Counted from the first letter of the stretch, positions 33,317 through 43,257 are shown. The stretch is DNA of 64,000 nucleotides from OLB6 sp964525565 (GCA_964525565.1 CAZGHI010000011.1:1-64000), one strand, 5' to 3'. Numbers and translations are program-made. The notes: generated from the sequence alone by a model not told the origin.

Positions 33317-35182
33317 ATGGATCGTTCCTCGCTGATTGGTGTAATTCTCATTGGACTTGTTGTTGCTGCCTGGGTGTTTTTTCAGAGCACAGTTTCTAGG
33401 CGTGATGTGACTCCCCAAAAAACTGCCGATCGTACAGAGAAAGCAGATGTTGCCCGCAGCGCTGTGGTAAACGTTCCTCTGGAAAGGCAAATCAACACCA
33501 CGCCTGAACAGTTGATTACGATAGAAACAGATAACATCATTGCTGTTCTTAGTTCGCATGGCGGAACCATTCGCTCGTGGAAGCTGAAAAACTACAAGCC
33601 CTGGTATCGCATGGAGATACCTCACGAGCGCGTTGATCTCATTCATAAAGGGGCTCACGAGTTTGGATTCAGTTTCAGGCGTCCGGATGGAAGTCGTATG
33701 CTAGCAAAGGATATTCCCTTTACATGGAATGTTCCCTCTCAACGCATCCAGGTAACTGGATCCGACAGCGTTACAATTGTAGCAACAGCTACAATGCCAG
33801 ATGGTGGCAAAATCGAGCGTAAGTACACATTCCATGGCTCGCGTTACGCAGTGCACACAAGCCTGATATTGGATGGTATGGAAACGTCCATTCCACAAAC
33901 AAATAGATTTATCAATCTTGAGTGGACAAAGGGGATTCGGTACCAAGAACAAAACTCAGTTGACGAAAGCAACAACGCCGTAGCTATAGCAGCGTACGGA
34001 GACGAGATTGACGAGCTGGATGCAACGGATTACAATGCACCGGAACAGAGATCTGCTAACGGCGAGATTCGCTATCTGGCTACCAGAACCAAGTATTTTG
34101 CTGTTGCCATGAAGCCCGACGCTGGTTTCGACGGTTCTGTTTTTTACTCTGGTGTTCGCTACGGTGCAAGGAATGGCGGACATGTTGAACAATATACCTT
34201 AACCTATAAGCTGCCATATTCAGGCGGACGTCAAGAGCACAATGTTTTGCTCTATGCAGGTCCTATGCAGTACGATACCTTGGCGCAGTACGGCTTAACC
34301 GACGTGATGAATTTTGGCTTTAAGTGGATAGTGAAACCCATCGGTGAGTACTTTATGCTGCCGACGATGAAGTTCATTCACAACTTCATCCCTAACTGGG
34401 GGATTGCAATAATTGTTTTCGGTTTGCTTTTGAAAATCGTATTGTATCCGCTTAGCATATCACAGTTACAGAGCGCCCGTAAAATGCAGTTGGTTGCGCC
34501 ACTGATGAACGAAGTTCGCGAGAAGTACAAAGACGACATGCAACGGCAGCAACAGGAAACAATGAAACTCTATGCTGAATACGGGATCAACCCGGCCGGA
34601 GGATGTTTGCCCCTCTTGTTACAGATGCCGTTTTTGTACGCTATGTATGCTGTTCTTAATCTAAATATTGAGCTTCGCCAGGCAGCATTTCTTCCCGTTT
34701 GGATAACGGATTTGTCGGTACCCGACGTGATTTTCTCGATTCCCTTTAAACTGCCGCTTGTGAACATAGACAAGTTCTCCGGACTGGCACTTGCAATGGG
34801 TGCCACGTTGTTCATTCAACAAAAACAGGTGGTTACCGATCCCCGTCAAAAGGGGCTTGTGTACATTATGCCAATCATGCTTACGCTGATGTTCTCAACG
34901 CTTCCGGCTGGCCTCAATCTCTATTACTTCGTGTTCAATATCGTTGGAATCCTTCAACAGGTGTACATGAAGAAATTTAGTCGCAACCAGCTTACTCTGG
35001 CAGACCTGAAGGCAATGCCCAAAAAAGAGGGCTGGCTTCAACGGAAAATGCGTGAGGCTCAGGAAATGGCTGAAGCCCAGGGACGTAGTTTCCCAGGTCA
35101 GCGCTCGTTGCCCACGAATACGAATGTTGGAGGAGCTGGCAAGATGCCAAAGAACCCCAAAAAGCGTGGCAGAGATCGCTAA
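33317..35182 (+). CDS. yidC: Membrane protein insertase YidC
   Basis: 621 residues. N-terminal membrane anchor (SLIGVILIGLVVAAWVFF), a periplasmic beta-domain to about 330, then the conserved 60KD-IMP core: YPLSISQLQSARKMQLVAPL, INPAGGCLPLLLQMPFLYAM and GLVYIMPIMLTLMFS followed by PAGLNLYYFVFNI. The C-terminal tail is Gly/Lys-rich (PKNPKKRGRDR). It inserts and folds inner-membrane proteins with SecYEG. ATG 33317 is chosen over an earlier in-frame start at 33239, which lies inside yidD. No terminator is evident in 35183-35392. Confidence 0.96.
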   Translation: MDRSSLIGVILIGLVVAAWVFFQSTVSRRDVTPQKTADRTEKADVARSAVVNVPLERQINTTPEQLITIETDNIIAVLSSHGGTIRSWKLKNYKPWYRMEIPHERVDLIHKGAHEFGFSFRRPDGSRMLAKDIPFTWNVPSQRIQVTGSDSVTIVATATMPDGGKIERKYTFHGSRYAVHTSLILDGMETSIPQTNRFINLEWTKGIRYQEQNSVDESNNAVAIAAYGDEIDELDATDYNAPEQRSANGEIRYLATRTKYFAVAMKPDAGFDGSVFYSGVRYGARNGGHVEQYTLTYKLPYSGGRQEHNVLLYAGPMQYDTLAQYGLTDVMNFGFKWIVKPIGEYFMLPTMKFIHNFIPNWGIAIIVFGLLLKIVLYPLSISQLQSARKMQLVAPLMNEVREKYKDDMQRQQQETMKLYAEYGINPAGGCLPLLLQMPFLYAMYAVLNLNIELRQAAFLPVWITDLSVPDVIFSIPFKLPLVNIDKFSGLALAMGATLFIQQKQVVTDPRQKGLVYIMPIMLTLMFSTLPAGLNLYYFVFNIVGILQQVYMKKFSRNQLTLADLKAMPKKEGWLQRKMREAQEMAEAQGRSFPGQRSLPTNTNVGGAGKMPKNPKKRGRDR

Positions 35183-35392
35183 GGCATTTACCGGCTTGGG
35201 GTTGTTGCCGTGCCGTTCCAAGTTGGAAGAATACTTGGCATAACCCGGGACCTGTACCATGCGTCTTCGTTGGACAGCTCAACAAATATTCTCCATTATT
35301 GCCGACACAGGTACATTGTAACCAAATACTAGCTATTTTATCACTCACACGTTCGTAAACAACTACATGCATTCACCTTGGAGGAAATTCCG

Positions 35393-37798
35393 ATGAGTAT
35401 TCGGATCCTGTTTTCCAGTATTGCAGCACTGCTTTGTGCGGTGCTCGTTACTACAACTGTACAGGCACAAAACCAGTATAAGCGCCTGACGGTGATTGAG
35501 GAATTTACAAGCGCCACATGCGGACCCTGTGTACCTGCCAGTGAAGCGCTTCTCGGAACTGTTAAGATGTCGAAAGGTATTGTGTCGATTCGGTACCATA
35601 TGTGGTGGCCTGCTGCCGGTGACCCATGGAACGTGGAGAACCCAAACGATAACAAAGCCCGACGCGATTATTATGGAGTTCAGGGAATACCGTATGCCCG
35701 TCTCAATGGAGTTGAAATCAGTCCAACAAATGCAGGAGCAATGCTCGCCGCCGCTGCCGCTGATAATGCTAAAGGAGCGGGAGTTAGTATCGAAGTAACG
35801 GAATCAGGTACCGGAAATAATCGAAGCGTTACAGTGAAAGTAAATACGGACATTAGTCTTACGAATCATAAACTGCAGGTTGCCGTTGTAAGCCGCTATG
35901 CACCGTATCCAGGATTGGCGTCGTCGCTGCCAAACAGCAACGGAGAAGAAGAATTCTACGATGCTATGAACCTCATGCTACCTGATGCTGGTGGCACCTC
36001 GTTGAATATGAATGCCGGTGCCGAGCAGACGTTTACGTTTAACTATACAAAGAAAGCCGGCTATACCTGGCCCAAAGATCAGCAGTACATTATTGCTTTC
36101 GTACAAAACGAGGCTACCAAAGCTGTTCTCAACGCCGGAACTAACCGTAAGGTTGTGTACGCTGAAGTAGAATTGGTTAGCCCTGCGTGGGAGCCGATAG
36201 ACAAGCGCGCTCAGGCAACAAAACAGGTACGGATTACTAATCCAACGGATAAGGAACTCGTTTGCAATATCGAAGTCACAAATTATGCAAATCTGCAGCA
36301 GTCCGGCTGGGACGTCACGCTTCCTTCGAATGAAGTTGTTCTTGGACCGAACCAAAGTTCTGTGGTAGGGGTCGTTTCTACAGCTAACAACAGAGCCTTC
36401 TTTGCTCCAATTGAGTTTACGGTTACGCCGTTTACGACATCTGAATCGGAAGACAATGGCGTGGTGTTTGGGTACTTAACAAATGGATCGCGGGTTGGAG
36501 TGTATTACGGAGCATCACAATTTGCGCAAGGAGCAGCAGTAGCTGCTCTTTCTACAAAGTATGCGCAGGACGTGGCTTACGTTCCTCTTTCGTCTGATGT
36601 GCTTGCGGCATTTCCTCCGCAAACATCGTTCGAAGCGGTTATTCTTCCTCACGCCTACAACTCCCCAGCAGCCATCCTCACCCTTGTTCCGATTGCAGAG
36701 GCCATGCTTCAAGCAAAGAAAGGCGTTTGGTTAAGCTCTCCAACTGGCCTAGCCATTGCCATGAATGCTCAGAATCAGTCAGTACCCGGCATTCCGGAGT
36801 GTAAGGCTTTCTTTGAACGATATGGCATAGCATGGAAGAGCCAGTCGCAGCGTTTCAGTGGACAGTACGTAACACAATTCGATGCTGCCGGCGTTGCAAA
36901 TGACGTTATTGGTAATGGATGGAGTGCCAAGGTAAACGACGCTACCCAGCAGTGGCCGGTGTTTACTCCATACCAAGACATTATTTCACTGCAAAATGCC
37001 CTGTGCAAGTCATTCCTGTTCACCGATGGAAATTCAACCAACATTGCTGGTGTTCGGTATGAACAAGGCAATGCCAAACTTGTGTTCACCACATTTGGCG
37101 CCGAGCATGTTGGGGTAGAGGCAAAGAGGAACCAACTCTCTGAACGGGTAATCCAGTACCTTCTGCCATCAACACAGTCAAATGCACCACAAATTACTGT
37201 TAACGCTGAGACGATTTCGTTCGGTAGCGTACCGGTTGGCTCTACGGTTGACAGGACCCTGACGATTACGAACTCAGGGACCGCTGAACTCCAACTTACA
37301 GACGTTAGCATTGTAGGACCAGATGCCGTCTCTTTTGACGTTGTAGATGGAAGAATTAGCGGTGGTCAGATCGTAACTGTGCAGCCTGGCTCCACATACA
37401 ATGTTCGCATTCGATTCCAACCGATGTCTGCAAAAGCAAGTTTTACTGCGTCGGTTAGCATTTCTGCAAATGCAGTTGCACCAGGTGTTCAACTTACCGC
37501 TGCAGCGGTAACTTCAGTTGAAACCGAAGCCTTTAGTGAAACAGGTGCAATAGCCATGCGTTTAAACGGAGCAAATCCTGTTACTGATCATTCGGCGATT
37601 CAGCTTTCGTCGTCGCAGCCAGTTGTTGTAACCGTTGTAGATAACAGCGGTCGCACGGTAGCAACTCTCCACAATGGTGTAGTTAATGGTACAGAGCAGA
37701 TTGCCTTGCAATCAGCTTCGCTACCATCGGGTATGTACACAGTTGTTGCGTCAACAGGCGATGAGCGTGCTGTACTTACCATTGTTGTTGCGCGCTAA
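35393..37798 (+). CDS. Omp28-like thioredoxin-fold exported protein with ASH-type and T9SS tail domains
   Basis: 801 residues. Signal peptide ending TTTVQA-Q. The first domain carries IEEFTSATCGPCVPAS (CGPC redox motif near residue 47) and GVQGIPYARLNGVE (cis-Pro region), the Omp28 type seen in Bacteroidota. The middle is unassigned. Near 590-690 an ASH/choice-of-anchor D domain is seen (ISFGSVPVGSTVDRTLTITN). The C-terminal block (VTVVDNSGRTVATLHNG, LPSGMYTVVASTGDER) is a type A T9SS sorting signal. Start supported by TTGGAGGA (35378-35385) 7 bases upstream. Followed by a bidirectional terminator. Thiol exchange at the surface is inferred from CGPC only. Confidence 0.85.
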   Translation: MSIRILFSSIAALLCAVLVTTTVQAQNQYKRLTVIEEFTSATCGPCVPASEALLGTVKMSKGIVSIRYHMWWPAAGDPWNVENPNDNKARRDYYGVQGIPYARLNGVEISPTNAGAMLAAAAADNAKGAGVSIEVTESGTGNNRSVTVKVNTDISLTNHKLQVAVVSRYAPYPGLASSLPNSNGEEEFYDAMNLMLPDAGGTSLNMNAGAEQTFTFNYTKKAGYTWPKDQQYIIAFVQNEATKAVLNAGTNRKVVYAEVELVSPAWEPIDKRAQATKQVRITNPTDKELVCNIEVTNYANLQQSGWDVTLPSNEVVLGPNQSSVVGVVSTANNRAFFAPIEFTVTPFTTSESEDNGVVFGYLTNGSRVGVYYGASQFAQGAAVAALSTKYAQDVAYVPLSSDVLAAFPPQTSFEAVILPHAYNSPAAILTLVPIAEAMLQAKKGVWLSSPTGLAIAMNAQNQSVPGIPECKAFFERYGIAWKSQSQRFSGQYVTQFDAAGVANDVIGNGWSAKVNDATQQWPVFTPYQDIISLQNALCKSFLFTDGNSTNIAGVRYEQGNAKLVFTTFGAEHVGVEAKRNQLSERVIQYLLPSTQSNAPQITVNAETISFGSVPVGSTVDRTLTITNSGTAELQLTDVSIVGPDAVSFDVVDGRISGGQIVTVQPGSTYNVRIRFQPMSAKASFTASVSISANAVAPGVQLTAAAVTSVETEAFSETGAIAMRLNGANPVTDHSAIQLSSSQPVVVTVVDNSGRTVATLHNGVVNGTEQIALQSASLPSGMYTVVASTGDERAVLTIVVAR

Positions 37799-37829
37799 CA
37801 GATACATCCCAACCTTGGCAGTCTTATTC

Positions 37830-37864
37830 AAAGGTCCGTTCACATCACGTGAACGGACCTTTTT
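37830..37864. terminator. Bidirectional intrinsic terminator
   Basis: AAAGGTCCGTTCAC (37830-37843), 5-base loop, then GTGAACGGACCTTT (37849-37862): a 14-bp perfect stem with T-run on the plus side and A-rich entry on the minus side. It separates the convergent Omp28-like and GWxTD genes. Confidence 0.9.
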
Positions 37865-37875
37865 CATGTAATGCA

Positions 37876-39168
37876 TTATCGGTACCGATACTTGGCATCA
37901 GCAGGAAGCGGTGTACGAAGACGAAAGTCGCCAAAGCCGGTATTATCCTCAAAAACAAATACACGATTGTCGGCATAAAACCACCGTTCGAGTAAGACAG
38001 TGTTTGTTGTTGACGTTGACTTTTCCTTTCGTGGTGGCTCTCCGTAAATGATAAAAACGCGACCCATATCGGTAAGCCATCCGTCTGCGTACGATTTGAA
38101 TAGTCTGTTAGCTGTTGCAATACGGTTGTAATACTCAACAAAAGCTTCGTTTACGACTGTATTCGGTGTTGGATCGTGCTTCTTCCAAAACATCTCGAAG
38201 CGGTACGTACGGTCGGCATCATTCTGCGCTGCAAGGATCTCGTCGATTTCAGCCTGGGAAGCAATGTAGGCCAGTTGCTTGATTGCAAGCGCAATGTCGG
38301 ACATAACGGAACCAGCAAGGGTGCGTGGAACAATGTATGGTCTCGAACTCTGCGTAAGTTGCACAGTTGTATCAGGTAGTCCATTTATAACAGGATGCAC
38401 GGCAACCGTGAGCTGATACCTCCCGGGTGCAGCACGCTCCCGGAGCCGCAATGGTAGGAAATGCTGCGTAACTCTTTTAGACAGACTGAGCACGTCACCT
38501 AGACCCTGACCTAATGTCCGTCCGTCGGATGTTCTAATTGACCATGAACACGCTATGGACTGAGGGATTTCAACAGTATAGACTTCGAAAAATGCAAAGA
38601 GATGAACTTCGGCACTCCATACCGTGGATCCAATGTATGGTGTGATGGCATATCTACCATTCCTCTCCTCAACCTGACTAACGTACATAACTGACGACAT
38701 GGAGGGCGTGTTGCTCAAATCCGGCACAGTTGCTGTGTCCGTCACCGTATAGTCGCGTCGGGCGAACATATCCCTTACCACAACTTCGTATCGGTACGAA
38801 CCAGGATTCACTAAGAATCGTGCTACGCAATTCTCGGATTGTCCGGTAGATCCCTGAGTAACTGCATAACTCTCTTCCACGCGCGACCGCTCGATTGTTG
38901 TGTCTGCGATTTTCCTGCCCACCTTATCCCGCAGTGCAATGGTAGCAGTAAAGCTAGCGGCATATCTGCCATCGTACTGTTGAAACTGCAGAGTTCGGTA
39001 GGGAACCGACACATAAACATCTACATATTCCTTACCCGTGATGTCCGGGCCGTGAAAAACGAGCAGATCAGTGAGGATAGCCGATCCCTGATGTGGCGGC
39101 TGTGCTACAGAAAATGCCGGTGCACACCAAACAAGCCAAGCAGACAGAAACAAACGGCGAATGGTCAT
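37876..39168 (-). CDS. GWxTD domain-containing exported protein
   Basis: 430 residues. N-terminal signal (RRLFLSAWLVWCAPAFSVA). The C-terminal part has YADGWLTDMGRVFIIYGEPP, the GWxTD signature (G-W-x-T-D-x-G-x-x-x-I-x-x-G-x-P), a domain of unknown function found in FCB and Acidobacteria proteins. The N-terminal two-thirds is beta-rich, with repeated strand patterns (VYVSVPYRTLQFQQYDGRY, SYRYEVVVRDMFARRDYTV). Ends just past the bidirectional terminator; 36 bp downstream of the CoA-transferase gene in the same direction. Confidence 0.85.
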   Translation of the reverse strand: MTIRRLFLSAWLVWCAPAFSVAQPPHQGSAILTDLLVFHGPDITGKEYVDVYVSVPYRTLQFQQYDGRYAASFTATIALRDKVGRKIADTTIERSRVEESYAVTQGSTGQSENCVARFLVNPGSYRYEVVVRDMFARRDYTVTDTATVPDLSNTPSMSSVMYVSQVEERNGRYAITPYIGSTVWSAEVHLFAFFEVYTVEIPQSIACSWSIRTSDGRTLGQGLGDVLSLSKRVTQHFLPLRLRERAAPGRYQLTVAVHPVINGLPDTTVQLTQSSRPYIVPRTLAGSVMSDIALAIKQLAYIASQAEIDEILAAQNDADRTYRFEMFWKKHDPTPNTVVNEAFVEYYNRIATANRLFKSYADGWLTDMGRVFIIYGEPPRKEKSTSTTNTVLLERWFYADNRVFVFEDNTGFGDFRLRTPLPADAKYRYR

Positions 39169-39204
39169 GAGTAAAGGTACAATTCCATGAATGGATAGGA
39201 AATA

Positions 39205-40488
39205 TCAGATGCGTACATTCAGTTTCCAGATGTCGTGTGCACCTTTTGAAAGCATTTCACGATCGTCCGGATGAGCTACCGAAATGAGTGCTTCCGCACG
39301 TTGCCGAAATGTTTTACCATGTAAGTAAGCAATACCGAATTCGGTAACCACATAGTGCACGTGAGCACGGGATGTTACCACTCCGGCACCAGGCTTCAAT
39401 AGTGGAACCACTCGGGCAATTCCCTTACTTGTGCGTGAAGGTAATGCAATTATTGGTTTACCGCCTTCGCTCAACGATGCTCCTCGCACAAAATCCACTT
39501 GGCCACCCACACCACTAAAGGGGGCTGTGCCTATCGAGTCGGCGCACACCTGTCCGGTAAGGTCAACTTCAATAGCACTGTTGATCGAAGTCACCTTCGG
39601 ATTCTGCTGGATAACCGTTGGTCTGTTCACATAGGCAACATCGAGCATAGCCACTACCGGATTGTCGTCAACAAAATCATAGAGTCTTCGCGTGCCCATT
39701 ACGAAGGTTGAGACAATCTTCCCTCGATGTTTTTTCTTGAATTTGCCGGTTATCACGCCTTGTTCGTAAAGATCAACGAGCCCGTCGCTGAACATTTCTG
39801 TGTGAACACCCAAATCACGATGTCCGGTGAGTTCAGACAACACAGCGTCCGGAATTGCTCCAATGCCCATTTGTATTGTTGCGCCATCGTCAACGAGTTC
39901 AGCAACGTATTTTCCGATTCGAGACTCCTGCTCAGAGAGTACGGGTCGCGGCACTTCCGGGAGATTTTCTTCCCAAGGAACCAAATACGAGATGCGCGAT
40001 GCATGAACAAGCGCATCACCATGAGTTCGCGGCATCTGAGGGTTAACCTGGGCAATAACCAGTTCGGCGCTGTGTAAAGCGGCGTGCGCTGCCTCCACGG
40101 TAACGCCAAGCGAGCAAAACCCATGTTTGTCGGGAGGCGACACCTGGATAAGGGCAACATCAATGTCCAGTTGGCCACTGTAAAAGAGATTAGGTATTTC
40201 ACTCAAAAACACCGGTGTGTAGTCGGCACGGCCTTCTTGCACAGCCTGCCGCATGTTCCCACCTATAAACAGACTGTTTACTCGGAAGCTTTCGGCATAC
40301 TCCGGAAGTGCATATGGTGCCGGCCCTTCTGTGTGCAAGTGCACGATTTCAACATTCCGCAAACGTTGAGCTTGGTTTACCAGCTCGCGAATAAGGTGCT
40401 GAGGTGCAGCGGCAACACTATGTAAGTAGATTCGATGGCCAGAGCGAATGTGTGAAATCGCGGCTTCGGCTGTTGTGACATGTCCCAT
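39205..40488 (-). CDS. Acetyl-CoA hydrolase/transferase family (4-hydroxybutyrate CoA-transferase-like)
   Basis: 427 residues. Moves CoA between acyl-CoA and carboxylates. YLHSVAAAPQHLIREL, VSPPDKHGFCSLGVTV, TIQMGIGAIPDAVLSEL, and the catalytic-Glu segment INSAIEVDLTGQVCADSIG with GVGGQVDFVRGASLS are the family hallmarks; EFGIAYLHGKTFRQRAEALI is the C-terminal signature. Its substrate among acetate, butyrate or 4-hydroxybutyrate is unresolved. TAACTTTG lies 25 bases before the ATG. Divergent from the EtfD-like gene. Confidence 0.92.
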   Translation of the reverse strand: MGHVTTAEAAISHIRSGHRIYLHSVAAAPQHLIRELVNQAQRLRNVEIVHLHTEGPAPYALPEYAESFRVNSLFIGGNMRQAVQEGRADYTPVFLSEIPNLFYSGQLDIDVALIQVSPPDKHGFCSLGVTVEAAHAALHSAELVIAQVNPQMPRTHGDALVHASRISYLVPWEENLPEVPRPVLSEQESRIGKYVAELVDDGATIQMGIGAIPDAVLSELTGHRDLGVHTEMFSDGLVDLYEQGVITGKFKKKHRGKIVSTFVMGTRRLYDFVDDNPVVAMLDVAYVNRPTVIQQNPKVTSINSAIEVDLTGQVCADSIGTAPFSGVGGQVDFVRGASLSEGGKPIIALPSRTSKGIARVVPLLKPGAGVVTSRAHVHYVVTEFGIAYLHGKTFRQRAEALISVAHPDDREMLSKGAHDIWKLNVRI

Positions 40489-40513
40489 AAAGTGTCAGGT
40501 AGGTGGTAGTCCG

Positions 40514-40521
40514 CAAAGTTA
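40514..40521 (-). promoter_or_regulatory. -7 promoter element of the CoA-transferase gene
   Basis: On the minus strand this reads TAACTTTG, a TAnnTTTG match 25 bases before the start at 40488. On the plus strand TATCTTCG at about 40530-40537 is a near-match that could serve the divergent gene. Confidence 0.5.
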
Positions 40522-40563
40522 TGGTTTGGTATCTTCGGGCTCACTTTGGAAGCGAGTTTATTC

Positions 40564-42594
40564 ATGTCTGTTACGAATCTGATTTTCTTTGCTATCCTTC
40601 TGTGTGCCTTTGGGCTATTCTTTCGCAGCGCAGCTCGATTAGTGAGTTATTTGCTTGTTGCGAAATCTGAAAACAGATGGTCCAACATTTCTCAGCGTGT
40701 GCGCACAACGCTTGTTGTTGGATTCGGACAAAGCAAGATCCTCCGTGATCCGGTTGCAGGTCCAATCCATGCGGCCATTTTTTGGGGTTTCTTGGTGTTA
40801 CTGTTCTCTGCTGTAGAAATGATCCTCGAGGGGTTGAACCACAACTGGTCGCTAAGTTTCCTTGGACCACTCTACACCGTTATAACAATTGTTACCGATG
40901 TGTTCTGTGTACTGATAATTGCAAGTACGGTTGTGGCTTTGTGGCGCCGGTACATCACACAGGTTCGCAGATTACAATTCGAAGGAGAAAAACTCGAGGC
41001 CGGGTTGATTCTGCTCACCATCTTCCTCATCGTTAGCGCATTGTTCGTGCAGAATAGCCTCCGCTCGCATGTGTTCGATACCGATTTTGCTTGGGCTGTT
41101 CGTCCTCTTGCGTGGCCATTTGGTAATGGTTTGGCCGGCATGTTGCACAGCACAACGGAGACAGTGTTCTGGATAGCCTGGTGGACGCATGCCGTTCTCA
41201 TTCTGGGATTCATGAACTACCTGCCGTACTCAAAACATTTACATGTGCTCACATCAATCCCTAACGTTTTTTTTGGACCCTTGCATCCCACAAATGCGTT
41301 ACAGCCTATCAATTTTGAGGAAGAGGGAGTAGAAACGTTTGGCGTCTCGGACATCGAAGATTTCTCCTGGAAAACCCTTCTCGATGGTTACACGTGTACC
41401 CACTGCGGTCGGTGCACAAGTGTCTGCCCCGCCAATCAAACCGGAAAGGTGCTTGACCCTCGAGGCATAATTGTTGCCATCCACGAACGAACCATGGACA
41501 AAGCCCCTTTACTGCTGAAAAAGCAGAAGGGGGCTGAGCTAACGCCGGAAGAGCAGACGTTGTGGGATAAGAAACTCGTTGGAGATTACATCAACCCTGA
41601 TGCACTTTGGGCCTGTACAACGTGTGGTGCGTGTATGCAGGAGTGTCCGGTTAACATTGAACACGTGCCGGCCATTGTAGGCATGAGACGCTCGATGGTA
41701 ATGATGGAGTCGCAGTTCAACCACGAGAGTGCTTTACTTCCCGATGTGTATGGAAACATGGAAACGAATGCTGTACCGTGGGGTGGATTTTCTCAAGCAG
41801 ACCGAGCCCAATGGGCCGATGGGATGGGTATTACGACTGCAGCAGAGGATCCGGAAATGGAAGTGTTATTCTGGGTTGGCTGTGCAGGTAGTTATGACGA
41901 GCGTGCGAAGAAAATTTCTCGCGCTTTTGCCGAACTGATGCAAGCTGCCGGAGTTCAGTTTCGTATTCTCGGAACAGAAGAACACTGTACCGGTGATGTT
42001 GCAAGACGTACAGGTAACGAATTCCTGGCAGACATGCTTACCAAGACAAACATTGCAACGTTTCAACAGTATAACGTGAAGAAAATTGTGACAACATGTC
42101 CACACTGCTTTAACACTCTCCGCAATGAATATCCTCAGTTCGGCTTTCAAGCCGAGGTGCTACACCACACCGTTTACATTTCACAGCTCATCAACAGTGG
42201 CAGGTTAACCATCGACCGTTCTCAGCTTTCTTCGGCATCGGTTGCGTATCACGATAGTTGCTACCTGGGTAGATACAACGAGCTGTATCAAGAACCACGA
42301 ACGCTGCTGGAGAATGTTCCCGGGTTAACAATTGTGGAACCCACGTCGCATCAAGATCGGGGCTTGTGTTGTGGGGCAGGCGGTGGACGAATGTTCATGG
42401 AGGAAACAGTTGGCGACCGCGTAAACATTGTTCGCACGCGCGAACTTCTTGAAACAGGAGCATCGACCATTGCGGTAAACTGTCCGTTCTGTACGACCAT
42501 GATCACCGACGGCGTTAAAGCAGCAGAGAAAACAGATACGGTGACTGTTGTTGACGTTGCTGAAGTGGTGCTTGAGCATGTCCAACGGGGATAG
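40564..42594 (+). CDS. EtfD-like membrane Fe-S oxidoreductase (ETF:quinone reductase, HdrD/GlcF relative)
   Basis: 676 residues. The N-terminal ~240 residues hold about five membrane segments with the NarI-like haem-binding pattern. Two 4Fe-4S motifs follow: CTHCGRCTSVCP near 277 and CTTCGACMQECP near 349. Two CCG domains follow: GCAGSYDERAKK to VTTCPHCFNTLRNEYP (437-510) and YHDSCYLGRYNELY to GLCCGAGGGRMFME (563-605). This order matches the membrane ETF:menaquinone oxidoreductases that pass electrons from acyl-CoA dehydrogenases. ATG 40564 preferred over TTG 40546. Overlaps the next gene by 17 bp. No EtfAB in the window. Confidence 0.87.
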   Translation: MSVTNLIFFAILLCAFGLFFRSAARLVSYLLVAKSENRWSNISQRVRTTLVVGFGQSKILRDPVAGPIHAAIFWGFLVLLFSAVEMILEGLNHNWSLSFLGPLYTVITIVTDVFCVLIIASTVVALWRRYITQVRRLQFEGEKLEAGLILLTIFLIVSALFVQNSLRSHVFDTDFAWAVRPLAWPFGNGLAGMLHSTTETVFWIAWWTHAVLILGFMNYLPYSKHLHVLTSIPNVFFGPLHPTNALQPINFEEEGVETFGVSDIEDFSWKTLLDGYTCTHCGRCTSVCPANQTGKVLDPRGIIVAIHERTMDKAPLLLKKQKGAELTPEEQTLWDKKLVGDYINPDALWACTTCGACMQECPVNIEHVPAIVGMRRSMVMMESQFNHESALLPDVYGNMETNAVPWGGFSQADRAQWADGMGITTAAEDPEMEVLFWVGCAGSYDERAKKISRAFAELMQAAGVQFRILGTEEHCTGDVARRTGNEFLADMLTKTNIATFQQYNVKKIVTTCPHCFNTLRNEYPQFGFQAEVLHHTVYISQLINSGRLTIDRSQLSSASVAYHDSCYLGRYNELYQEPRTLLENVPGLTIVEPTSHQDRGLCCGAGGGRMFMEETVGDRVNIVRTRELLETGASTIAVNCPFCTTMITDGVKAAEKTDTVTVVDVAEVVLEHVQRG

Positions 42595-43234
42595 TTTCAT
42601 CGAACACCAATCACAACAGTGGAGACTAGCCTGGATCCTTGCCCTGGGAACAATGTTCTATAACATAGTCGAGGGAATGGTGTCGCTTGTTTGGGGAATG
42701 TCAGACGAGGTTCTGACGTTAGCTGGCTTTGGCATGGATTCGCTCATCGAGGTTGTGAGTGCTACAGGTGTTGCACACATGATTGTACGCTTGCGCTACC
42801 ATGGCCCTCAGCATCGCGACCATTTTGAGCGTACAGCATTACGGATAACGGGACTATCGTTTTATGGGCTGGCCGTTGCACTTGGAATAACAGTACTCTG
42901 GAGCATCATGGCCGACCATAGACCGGAGAGCACAACAGCCGGCATCGTTGTTTCTACTATTTCAATTGCCGTTATGGGTGCGCTTATTGTTGCCAAGTCA
43001 CGCATCGGTATCACGCTTCAGTCTGAGCCTATTATTGCAGACGCACAATGCTCACGAGTATGCCTGTATATGAGCATTGTACTTTTACTGGCATCCGTGA
43101 TGTACAGCATTTCAGGTATTGGCTACGTAGATGCTGCAGGTGCAGCAGTACTAGCGTGGTTCTCAGTTCGTGAAGCGAACGAGTGTTTCCGGAAGGCTCA
43201 AGGCAAAGCTTGTTCGGACTCGTGCTGTTCATAG
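42578..43234 (+). CDS. Cation diffusion facilitator-like membrane protein
   Basis: 218 residues with about six hydrophobic segments (MFYNIVEGMVSLVWGMS, FYGLAVALGITVLWSIM, LYMSIVLLLASVMYSI). FGMDSLIEVVSATGVAHMIV resembles the CDF segment with an Asp in TM2, and GYVDAAGAAVLAWFSVREA the corresponding TM5 region. It lacks the CDF cytoplasmic domain. The C-terminal KACSDSCCS adds three Cys that could touch a metal. ATG 42578 overlaps the EtfD-like gene by 17 bp. Metal specificity unknown. Confidence 0.7.
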   Translation: MSNGDSFIEHQSQQWRLAWILALGTMFYNIVEGMVSLVWGMSDEVLTLAGFGMDSLIEVVSATGVAHMIVRLRYHGPQHRDHFERTALRITGLSFYGLAVALGITVLWSIMADHRPESTTAGIVVSTISIAVMGALIVAKSRIGITLQSEPIIADAQCSRVCLYMSIVLLLASVMYSISGIGYVDAAGAAVLAWFSVREANECFRKAQGKACSDSCCS

Positions 43235-43257
43235 TACCGAGCGAGCACGTAAACCAA

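Noticed and set aside
35183..35392. Hidden gene after yidC
   Set aside because: The only frames overlap the yidC end in other phases; the stretch shows no family features and no clear terminator.
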